Below are positions 9,586 through 17,426 of a stretch of 64,000 bases of DNA, piece after piece. The first letter of the stretch is position 1. Each line of letters begins with the position of its first letter. The DNA is from Cyclobacterium plantarum (GTDB lineage: Bacteria > Bacteroidota > Bacteroidia > Cytophagales > Cyclobacteriaceae). Under the pieces are notes generated by a model that worked only from the letters and a program-made list of their open reading frames with translations, was not told the origin of the DNA and ran no database searches. A program made the position numbers and the translations under genes. Location: assembly GCF_011290685.1 (NCBI RefSeq), contig NZ_JAANYN010000007.1:124001-188000 (forward strand), written 5' to 3'.

Positions 9586-10162
9586 AGGCGATATTTATTT
9601 GTTTAAGTTTCTTTCTTAGATTGATAAGCGCATAGCGCATCCTTCCCAAAGCTGTATTGATACTCACTCCCGTCTGCTCAGCAATTTCCTGGAAACTTAA
9701 ATCCATGTAATGCCTCATGATCAGTACCTGCTTCTGACTTTCCGGCAATTCATCAATTAATTGTCTGACCAATTCGTAAGTTTCATCCCTGACCTTCATG
9801 TCTTCCACATTTTGTTCAGCAAAATGCATGGTATTGAAAACATTCGATCCATCTTCCATCACTACTGTGGGATAGCGTCTCATTTTCCTGAAATGATCAA
9901 TGGCCAGGTTGTGAGCAATCCGCATCAACCAAGGTTGAAACTTCCCTTCCTCATTGTACCTGTCAGAATTGAGTGTCTGAACAACTTTTACAAATACATC
10001 TTGCAATAGATCCTCAGCCACGCCTTGCTCCTTCACTATCATCAATATGGTTGTATATACTTTGGTCTTGTATTTATCAACTAACCTTTCAAAGGCCACT
10101 TCACTTCCATTTCTATACTGTGAAATCAATTCACTGTCTTTAGGTCCTACCCTTTTGCTCAT
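9560..10162 (-). CDS. ECF RNA polymerase sigma factor
   Basis: 200 residues. Region 2 is visible as VAFERLVDKYKTKVYTTILM then AEDLLQDVFVKVVQTL and PWLMRIAHNLAIDHFRK, and region 4 as ELPESQKQVLIMRHYMDLSF followed by QEIAEQTGVSINTALGRMRYAL. The region 2.3/2.4 and helix-turn-helix are intact. It is followed by an overlapping 77-codon gene that may restrain it. A good promoter candidate lies at 10239-10270. Its regulon is unknown; the downstream operon ends in a terminator, so it does not read through into nth. Confidence 0.93.
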   Translation of the reverse strand: MSKRVGPKDSELISQYRNGSEVAFERLVDKYKTKVYTTILMIVKEQGVAEDLLQDVFVKVVQTLNSDRYNEEGKFQPWLMRIAHNLAIDHFRKMRRYPTVVMEDGSNVFNTMHFAEQNVEDMKVRDETYELVRQLIDELPESQKQVLIMRHYMDLSFQEIAEQTGVSINTALGRMRYALINLRKKLKQINIAYDQIFYPK

Positions 10163-10238
10163 AAAACTGATGTTTAAATAACGTAGAGTTTTATCCCATA
10201 TTGTGGCTTTTACGGTCGATTAATGTTTCTTGTGTTTT

Positions 10239-10270
10239 CAAATGTATATAATAGGATAAAACAACGCAAT
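10239..10270 (-). promoter_or_regulatory. Candidate Bacteroidota housekeeping promoter of the ECF sigma gene
   Basis: On the minus strand, ATTG (10270-10267) precedes TACATTTG (10246-10239) by 20 bases, matching the TTTG-N19/20-TAnnTTTG pattern of the Bacteroidota primary sigma factor. It would give a leader of about 70 bases before ATG 10162. Confidence 0.5.
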
Positions 10271-10424
10271 CTATTTTGTATTTTTTTATAATAAATAGCA
10301 TCCTAAAAAAAGGAGGTCAGAAGATTATACTTTTTGTTAAATTTTTAACCAAATACAATACTGATCTTTTATGCCACATGATAAAATACAACAATTACAA
10401 TACCAATATTGTTATTTTAGCCAT

Positions 10425-13400
10425 TTAGGAATTGTCTAAATCTGGCACCTTGGTGAATCCTTTCGCCAAAATACTATAAACCGTACCTACCAAGCCCAAA
10501 ATACCACTAATATAGGCAGATGTCTCGTTCAAAATATTCGGGTCGTAAAAACTAATCAATGCAATACAAATCAATACAAAACTAAAAACTGCTGCCTGAA
10601 TCATTTTTGCATTGCCAGACTTTCTTTCATCTTGCTTGAACCTGGACAGGTCTTCTTCACTTACAAACAGGCATACAAAGTTTCTAAAGCTCTTGGAAAA
10701 AAGCACTAAACCGTCCCTTCCGGTATTCATCTTGATAATACCTTTTTGGATCAGGGCCGTCATGGTTTCCCTGTTAAAAAAATTGATAAATCCCTCAGTT
10801 GCATAGTTGTAAACCATTTTCCTTTCCTTAAGGCTTAATTCTGCCCAAATATTTAAAAAATAGGCCTTATTATATCTTTGGATTGAAAGGATACACTTTT
10901 CATATCTTTCCAGAGACAAAGGCTGTTCCAATGGATCACGCGACAACTCTTCCGTAATTAGTGAGGCCATGGCATGCGCATTCGGACCATAGGCTATTTC
11001 AGTTGCCAGTTCCAATGTCTTTGGATCATTGAACAAAACACTTTCCGCCCTGTGCTTAAAATGCTTTCTTTCATCCATATCCAATAGCTCCCATTCCAGC
11101 TCAATATAGGGAAGGGTAATGGCTTCATTTTGGAAATCCAATGGCACATACTGGAACAGGTATTCAGAAAAAACCTCTGTGATCATTAAACGTTGCTGCT
11201 TTGGGGTATCTGCCCTTAAAATTTCCTGAAGAGGTTTTCCGGAAGTCACAAAAAAGCAATGACTTTTTCCGGAGTATTTTTTCCGAAAAGTCAAAATTGC
11301 CTGCAATACCCCTTCCGCATTACCCAGACAATGCAGGTTTTCTAACACTACCCCCTTGTGGTGCGGCTCAGGGGCAGGCATTTCCAGGGAATCTTCCCCT
11401 GCATTAATGAACAACAGTTCTTCTGAGGTCAAACCAAATTCATGGCAAATCCATGCCCTGGACCGCAGGGCATCAACCCCTATGATAAAGCTGTATTTTT
11501 GTTTCCTGGCAGCATGTGGAAGGGAGGACGACCCATAGGCAAAGTGGTAATCGATAAGGTAAATCTTATTGCCAAGCCTCATGATCATATGGAAAAGCCA
11601 AATCAAAACCAGAAACAAGGGAAGCAAAAGCAGCAAGTTGGATTTTAGGATTTCTCCAAAAAAACCTTTTTTAAAAAATTCACCAAGAACAAAATTCGGT
11701 GGCCGTTTAAAGGCTTTTACCAGTACTTCATGTGGTGGGGCGATGAAATCCCTGATCAACTCATCATCCTGATTGGAGAACCTTCCAAAATTGGTCCTTC
11801 TGAATTCCTCGTGGATACCAATCAATTCCAAATAAAAAGCATCAGTGATACTATTCCCCTGAACTTCTCGTTCTTCTTCGCTACTGATTTGATCCCAAAT
11901 AAACTTTTCCTGATTAAATATTTGCCTGTGAATAAAATAGCCTGGTAAAAAGCCAATGATGAGCAACCACAGCAGAAAATTCAGGGCATAAACCCTTTTA
12001 TCCACGTGCACACCGGTTAGCTTATTCCAAAAATCGTTGAGCCAGCGATGCACCTTTCCAATCTTACTGTCCGGGGACCACATATCCGGTGCCAACCTGG
12101 GAAATTTTCCTGTATTGGAGAGGTAATGACAGAGTACCTGCAAGGATCCCATCAGGATAAGCACAAGAATGGAAAGTGAAAAATAAAAAGGTTCAATGCT
12201 ACCTCGGGACAAAAAAACCAACAGATAGGCCAAAATCAGCCAAAGCAAGGTCACCATGATCAAAAACCCATTGATGTTTTTCTTTTGAGCACCAGTTCCT
12301 GAAGTAGATAACATCAAAAAATTACAGGTTCCGGATTGAATGGCAAAAAGAGCAGACCAAAGATAAATATTGAATATGCTCAAAGGTAAAAAAAGATACA
12401 CCCCCACAAAGAGGATCAAATCAAAAAACAAAATCACATTCAACCATATGAATTTGGTTCTTTTAGCGGGGGAAGGGCTGTACCAGGCAAAGGAAAAGTC
12501 CTCAAAGGCCAGGTAAATACTAGATTTATTGGTGATTAGCGTTAAAAGACCAAGCAATACCAAAACCAACAAATAGGGCAGAAATACGGTGATGGCTTCA
12601 AGGGAGGCCAGGGAATGCAAGGTATGCTGCAGGTTTTTATCTTCCAGGTACAACACCCAATTTTCAGCTACAAATTGCCCCGAAGGTATCCGACTCAATA
12701 AAGCCTCATATTCATGGCCATTTACATAAATGGGGGTCTTCCAAACATGTTCATAGGCGGCATTTTGATTATTGCCCATCAAAGTTCTGATTTCCTGCCA
12801 CTTTTGTTCTCCCACCCCTTCCTGCAGGTAATTAATGGGAATATTAACTTTTTGGCTTTTCAGGAGTACCTTTCCATCAGGCTTGAAAATAAAAAACCTT
12901 TGGTTTTGACTGATTTTCGGGGAAAGGGAATCAAGGCTAAAGGTCAATGCATAGCCCAGACTACCCGCCCGCTTGCTAATGACCCCCTCCAGATTGCCAG
13001 TAGATTTGGAAAAATGCGCACTGATAAAATGCTTTTCCGTGGATTCGGGAAGAGCTTGCACATAATCCCTGTTTGCAATGGAAACAAAAGGGAAATCACC
13101 AAAATCTATTGAACCATCCACGGCTGTGGTATCCGGTATGAGCATGGTCTGAATGTTTCCCCTCAAATCAAATTCAAGAAATTCGTTGACATTATTTTTC
13201 CTGTTCAGGGATTGAATTACAGTATCAGAGCCAATACTGCCCCTTTCCAAATGAATTCTGAACCGGTCCAATGACGATTTCAAACTGTCAATTTGTTCGG
13301 AAAATGAAAATTTCAAATCCCGGACGTACTGGTCGGAAGGAATATGGCTCCGGTAATTCTGAACCAGAGAAAACGAAAAAAAGCCCAAAATCACCATCAC

Positions 13401-14375
13401 CACAATCAAGGATAAGCCCAGGCCCAACACTCTTTTTTTTGTCAGAACATCTCCGTCTCCCAGATTAAATATACTGATGATGGGGATGGAGACAAAAATC
13501 AATAACAACAGGGTAAGAAATGTACTGAGTACCTTGAAGTTGATCTTTAGCGCCACACTTTCAAACTGAGATTTTTCCTTGGTGCCCAGCAAATAAAAAA
13601 CCTGGTTACCTATCACTGCGGGAGATAAAAACCCCTGGTATTCATCCCCGGAAATGCTGATGGTAAGCTCCCTTTCTCCAACATTTAGCTTTCCTTTCAG
13701 GGAATCCGTATCAATGACGGGAAGGCCCGCCACCTCATTGGGGTAAATGGCGGCACCCGTACTATCCAGGACAAACAACCTGTCAAAAAATAAACTTTGA
13801 ATATTGTTTTCCATGAGGGAATAAACCGGAACGGAATGGTCTACTTCAAATCCTCTACCCACCAAACTATTCCTTTCAAATGTTTGGCCCAATACCTCTC
13901 CTATTTTTTCCGCAAGCAAAATATTATTCAATTCAGGTAGGTCTCCTGACCGGGTCGTATCATCCAGAAAAAACCGAAACCCTTTTACTTTAATCAGAAA
14001 GGCCGAATCCTTTTTTGCCAGGGAAATACCATCCTGAGCAAAAATTTGCCTGTCCTGGGAAGGGTCCTCCTGGAGATTTTTAATTTTTTCTATTCCAAAT
14101 TTCGGTTTTCTATCAATCAGGCCTACCATTTGAGCAGCAGCACTTTGCCCCTGTCCTCCACCCCAGGTATAAAAGTTCCTTTTAAAGTACCCCTCCAACT
14201 GAACGTGGTAATTGTAGAAAGCATCAATAAAATTATGCTTGGCCAGGTAGATGGCTTTGATCCCCTGGGATTCAAGCTGTGATTGATTGGTTTTGGAGTG
14301 TTGATAAAGGTAGGCACCGATCAGCAACATGCTCCCAAAAATCAAAATCCAAATGCGTAAATCCTTGAACTTCAT
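10425..14375 (-). CDS. Giant polytopic membrane sensor with two extracytoplasmic domains and a P-loop-less NTPase-like tail
   Basis: About 1316 residues from ATG 14375 (MKFKDLRIW); the frame can be extended to a TTG at 14408. The layout I read is: TM helix 9-25; extracytoplasmic domain of about 255 residues; TM pair 283-303 and 317-337; second extracytoplasmic domain of about 250 residues, Cache/PAS-like in flavour (VFKPDGKV-like strand, DLRGNIQTMLIPDT); a block of about six TM helices between 593 and 814; TM 911-935; a soluble region 960-1250; and two C-terminal TM helices. In the soluble region a Walker-B-like strand KGVVLENLHCL and a FFVTSGKPL strand are present, but the expected Walker A position reads FIIGVDALRSRAW, with no GxxxxGKS/T. 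A winged-helix-like segment ends RDGLVLFSKSFRNFV. No kinase domain is present. Function unknown; a sensor with a degenerate STAND-type module is my reading. Confidence 0.75.
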   Translation of the reverse strand: MKFKDLRIWILIFGSMLLIGAYLYQHSKTNQSQLESQGIKAIYLAKHNFIDAFYNYHVQLEGYFKRNFYTWGGGQGQSAAAQMVGLIDRKPKFGIEKIKNLQEDPSQDRQIFAQDGISLAKKDSAFLIKVKGFRFFLDDTTRSGDLPELNNILLAEKIGEVLGQTFERNSLVGRGFEVDHSVPVYSLMENNIQSLFFDRLFVLDSTGAAIYPNEVAGLPVIDTDSLKGKLNVGERELTISISGDEYQGFLSPAVIGNQVFYLLGTKEKSQFESVALKINFKVLSTFLTLLLLIFVSIPIISIFNLGDGDVLTKKRVLGLGLSLIVVMVILGFFSFSLVQNYRSHIPSDQYVRDLKFSFSEQIDSLKSSLDRFRIHLERGSIGSDTVIQSLNRKNNVNEFLEFDLRGNIQTMLIPDTTAVDGSIDFGDFPFVSIANRDYVQALPESTEKHFISAHFSKSTGNLEGVISKRAGSLGYALTFSLDSLSPKISQNQRFFIFKPDGKVLLKSQKVNIPINYLQEGVGEQKWQEIRTLMGNNQNAAYEHVWKTPIYVNGHEYEALLSRIPSGQFVAENWVLYLEDKNLQHTLHSLASLEAITVFLPYLLVLVLLGLLTLITNKSSIYLAFEDFSFAWYSPSPAKRTKFIWLNVILFFDLILFVGVYLFLPLSIFNIYLWSALFAIQSGTCNFLMLSTSGTGAQKKNINGFLIMVTLLWLILAYLLVFLSRGSIEPFYFSLSILVLILMGSLQVLCHYLSNTGKFPRLAPDMWSPDSKIGKVHRWLNDFWNKLTGVHVDKRVYALNFLLWLLIIGFLPGYFIHRQIFNQEKFIWDQISSEEEREVQGNSITDAFYLELIGIHEEFRRTNFGRFSNQDDELIRDFIAPPHEVLVKAFKRPPNFVLGEFFKKGFFGEILKSNLLLLLPLFLVLIWLFHMIMRLGNKIYLIDYHFAYGSSSLPHAARKQKYSFIIGVDALRSRAWICHEFGLTSEELLFINAGEDSLEMPAPEPHHKGVVLENLHCLGNAEGVLQAILTFRKKYSGKSHCFFVTSGKPLQEILRADTPKQQRLMITEVFSEYLFQYVPLDFQNEAITLPYIELEWELLDMDERKHFKHRAESVLFNDPKTLELATEIAYGPNAHAMASLITEELSRDPLEQPLSLERYEKCILSIQRYNKAYFLNIWAELSLKERKMVYNYATEGFINFFNRETMTALIQKGIIKMNTGRDGLVLFSKSFRNFVCLFVSEEDLSRFKQDERKSGNAKMIQAAVFSFVLICIALISFYDPNILNETSAYISGILGLVGTVYSILAKGFTKVPDLDNS

Positions 14376-14531
14376 ATCGGTGGACCCTAATTTGCCTGAT
14401 GGCTTCAATTTAAGGAAAACACCTTACAATAAAAACTTTAATTTTGAACAGTTCAGAAATAAGGGGGATTATTCTTTTACCAGGTTTATATTTGAAGAAA
14501 ACCTGCTGCTTATTGGCTATTTTATTGGGTT

Positions 14532-14720
14532 TTATTCCCCGGCCGGATCCGCATCCTTTTTATTCATCCATGAGGGGGCAGTACCAAACCACAATACCGT
14601 TCCGATCAACATCAGAAGTTTACAGGTATCTGCAGACATATAGGTGCCAAAAACTAGAATCGCAGGAATGATATTCAGGCCCAGGCCCAGAAAAGAAATA
14701 ATTTTTATCAGCAGCTTCAT
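14532..14720 (-). CDS. 62-residue two-helix membrane protein coupled to the NCS1 permease
   Basis: The ATG at 14720 overlaps the TGA of the permease gene (ATGA), strong evidence for coupled translation. The protein has two hydrophobic segments (LLIKIISFLGLGLNIIPAIL and LLMLIGTVLWFGTAP) joined by MSADTCK and a short charged tail. I do not recognise a named family. By position it could be an accessory subunit or stabiliser of the transporter. Confidence 0.7.
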   Translation of the reverse strand: MKLLIKIISFLGLGLNIIPAILVFGTYMSADTCKLLMLIGTVLWFGTAPSWMNKKDADPAGE

Positions 14721-16105
14721 TTTTTCTGAATAATTTTAGCGGTAACAACATATACCAGTACGGCAACAAACCATCCCGGGAGGCCCAGGAAAAATATTTC
14801 AATACCCATGACCAGATTCAGTAGCAGACAGAAAGCCAAAGTAATCAACCAGGTCAGGGCCACTGACCAGTTCAGGGAAGTACCCCTGGCTTCAGCATAG
14901 TTGGATTGAAGTCCAATTTTTTCCAGCAGGTAAACATCTATGAAAATCACGGCTCCAACCGGCATTAGGATCAACCCGTACAGGGCTACAAATTCCAGCA
15001 GCATCATGACCAGGGCAGGGAAACAGGCAGCAATAGTGGTAAACAAGCCTACGAATAGGGTCACTTTCCAGGTTTTCCATTTAGGATTGATGGACTGTAT
15101 TGCCAGACCGGCCCGGTAAAGGGTAGGATTGGCGGTAGTCCAGCCTGCAATCACGACGCATATCGCTCCTGCCACTCCTACCGCACTGTAGGCGATAGGA
15201 CCCGGGGCAAACGTGAGACTTCCTTCAGATTCGATCAAAAACAAGGAGTACAATATCCCGGAAGCAATCCAGGCAATGAAATGTCCCAAAAAGACGCCAG
15301 TAGCTGAGGAAAAACCAACCTGCCATTTTTTGGCATACCTTAATAAGGACAGATCCGCCATACCGATATGCATGGCCATATTGCAAAACCAGGCGAAGAA
15401 CAGGATGTGCCAGAAACCAAATTTACTTTGACCCTCTAAGGGAGTACCGGTCCAAATAGTACTTTCTGCTACTGACCAGAAAGAGCCAACTTCTGTTACA
15501 CCCAACCTGGGTAAAACTGCCAGGGCAGCTGCTATAAACACCATGATCATCCAGGGAGCTGCCACCATGGCAAACTTGGATACCTGATCAAAGCCGAACA
15601 TGGCTATGACGGTAGTCACTGCCCCCACTGCAAAAACCGTGGTCACCCAACCCACGTTGTTGGGATAAATATCTGTCAACTGTGGCATGGTCATGTCAAA
15701 AGGAATACCTACTGCCGTAGCTGCCACTGCAATCATGGAGCCTGCCAGAAAACAAAACAAACCCGCATTTACCAGGTTATAGATCAGCGTAAATTTCTTT
15801 CCTGCGATTTTTTCCAATAAAAAATAAAGCGTAACCCTGGTCTTTACGGCAATTTTTGCGGTAAGAAATGCCCAGCTTAACACTGCCAGAATATTTCCCA
15901 GGATCAACCCGGTTACCAGGTCAATGGCACTTGCCCCGTGCGCTACAAACAAGGGCCCGATTACGAATTCGGTACCAGCAGTATGCTCCCCCGCATAAGT
16001 TCCTAAAAAACTCCGCCAGCCTTTAAGCTTGTTATTAGGTATAGCTTGTTGCTCGTATTCATTTACTGCATTTAAACGGGCTACAAGACTTTTTCTGTTT
16101 TCCAT
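14717..16105 (-). CDS. NCS1-family purine/cytosine-type permease
   Basis: 462 residues with about 12 TM helices. It carries NCS1 hallmarks: an N-terminal NEYEQQAIPNNKLKGWRSFL segment, TGLILGNILAVLSWA in TM2, and MFGFDQVSKFAMVAAPWM in the centre. The family imports nucleobases, hydantoins, allantoin or vitamin-B1 precursors with H+ or Na+. The closest resemblance is to CodB-like purine-cytosine permeases, but substrate cannot be read from sequence. It sits directly downstream of a GntR regulator, transcribed the same way, with a 140-base gap, and upstream of a coupled 62-residue membrane protein. Confidence 0.85.
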   Translation of the reverse strand: MENRKSLVARLNAVNEYEQQAIPNNKLKGWRSFLGTYAGEHTAGTEFVIGPLFVAHGASAIDLVTGLILGNILAVLSWAFLTAKIAVKTRVTLYFLLEKIAGKKFTLIYNLVNAGLFCFLAGSMIAVAATAVGIPFDMTMPQLTDIYPNNVGWVTTVFAVGAVTTVIAMFGFDQVSKFAMVAAPWMIMVFIAAALAVLPRLGVTEVGSFWSVAESTIWTGTPLEGQSKFGFWHILFFAWFCNMAMHIGMADLSLLRYAKKWQVGFSSATGVFLGHFIAWIASGILYSLFLIESEGSLTFAPGPIAYSAVGVAGAICVVIAGWTTANPTLYRAGLAIQSINPKWKTWKVTLFVGLFTTIAACFPALVMMLLEFVALYGLILMPVGAVIFIDVYLLEKIGLQSNYAEARGTSLNWSVALTWLITLAFCLLLNLVMGIEIFFLGLPGWFVAVLVYVVTAKIIQKK

Positions 16106-16245
16106 AAATAAGGTGGGGTAATTAAGCTTTTATTGAGATTCAGTGAATTTTAGATAATAGTAATTCATTGACTTCGGGAATAGGTTTATCCTTACAGGAA
16201 ACCAAAATTCAAAACAACGATTGATCGACACGCCATTTGGCCTGC

Positions 16246-17295
16246 CTAAACTGATCCCCTGTTGATGAATTTGAAAACATTTTTAACCGATTCCCTCTTA
16301 TTTTTCTTGATCATGTATGCCGCGGTCTCTCCCATCAGCTTGAAATCAGTGGAAATAACTGTGATACCCAAAAGCTCTTTCAATGGGGTGTCGTTATAGG
16401 ATATAATTCCGATTTCCCTGCCCAATTCATAATGTTGCTCTCTGACCTGTTTGACGAGGTTTACGAGATCATTTTCCTCTATGACCACAAAGGCATCTTT
16501 TGGCCTGAGCTCCATTTCCGGATACACTGTTTCCAAAACTTCGAAATCAAAATCAAAATCCTGGCAGAATTTTTTAAACCCCATGAGTATTTCTTTGGGA
16601 TAAGGGTAAACGGTTTCCAAAGGGTAAACAAGCATGAGCTTTTCATAATGCTGCAATTGAAAAATACCTTCACAAAGCGCATTATAAATGTCATTCTTAA
16701 AATCCTGATAGATGGCCGACACACTTTCACCCAATTGAGGGATTTGATTGTCCATGATGATCAATTTTTCATTGGGTATCTTTTTAAGACAGCGCATCAC
16801 CTCCTCATCCAAATTGTAATGCCCCTCATGCTCACTTTTAAAATGGGGCATCAGCACATAATAGTCATAGGCTCCCATGTTTTCATTTAAAATATTCTTC
16901 AGTAATCTGGGGTCACAATGATAAATATGCAAATCCACCTGCGCATCAGCCCCCATGCTGTCGATAAAGGAATTATAGGTTTTGAGTTTATAGTTACTCA
17001 GCTTGTTCAATAAAAAAAGTACGCTTAATCTGGATGTGGATATATTTTTGGCCACATAGTAACCTTTACCTTTAACGGAAAGGATAATTTTCTTCTCCTT
17101 CAGCTGGTTGTAGGCTTTTTCTACTGTATCCCTGGAAAGGTAATGCTCTTCACTGATTTCGTTAATAGAAGGAATTTTATCCCCGACCAGCAAATGGGCA
17201 TTTTCTATGTCTTCAATGATGGAATTGACGATCTGCTGATATTTGGGTATTCGTGAATTTTCATCCAGACGAACAAGAGTCTTTACTTCATTCAT
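16246..17295 (-). CDS. GntR-type regulator with periplasmic-binding-protein-like sensor domain
   Basis: 349 residues. The N-terminal winged helix (about 1-80) is typical: PKYQQIVNSIIEDIENAHL, then GDKIPSINEISEEHYLSRDT and KGKGYYV. Residues 90-349 are not aminotransferase-like or UTRA-like but a LacI/PBP1-type effector domain (VLFLLNKLSNYKLKTYNSFI, VVIEENDLVNLVKQV, IGIISYNDTPLKELL, VISTDFKLMGETAAYMI). In Bacteroidota this architecture is used by regulators of sugar catabolism, fitting the rhamnose genes 130 bases upstream. It could control the GH106/rhaM genes, the permease, or both. Confidence 0.88.
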   Translation of the reverse strand: MNEVKTLVRLDENSRIPKYQQIVNSIIEDIENAHLLVGDKIPSINEISEEHYLSRDTVEKAYNQLKEKKIILSVKGKGYYVAKNISTSRLSVLFLLNKLSNYKLKTYNSFIDSMGADAQVDLHIYHCDPRLLKNILNENMGAYDYYVLMPHFKSEHEGHYNLDEEVMRCLKKIPNEKLIIMDNQIPQLGESVSAIYQDFKNDIYNALCEGIFQLQHYEKLMLVYPLETVYPYPKEILMGFKKFCQDFDFDFEVLETVYPEMELRPKDAFVVIEENDLVNLVKQVREQHYELGREIGIISYNDTPLKELLGITVISTDFKLMGETAAYMIKKNKRESVKNVFKFINRGSV

Positions 17296-17426
17296 GGGTT
17301 CAGGTTATTTTGTGCTACCAATAATTACCGCTTCAAATGCTATGACTAAAATTAACTAAAAATTTTAAATTGTCGCATTTACACTCAATTAATTGAAATT
17401 AGTAAAGCTTACCACAAAAAATTTTA

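Noticed and set aside
16432-16890. Plus-strand frame of 152 codons opposite the GntR regulator
   Set aside because: Shadow of the sensor domain; no family-like sequence.
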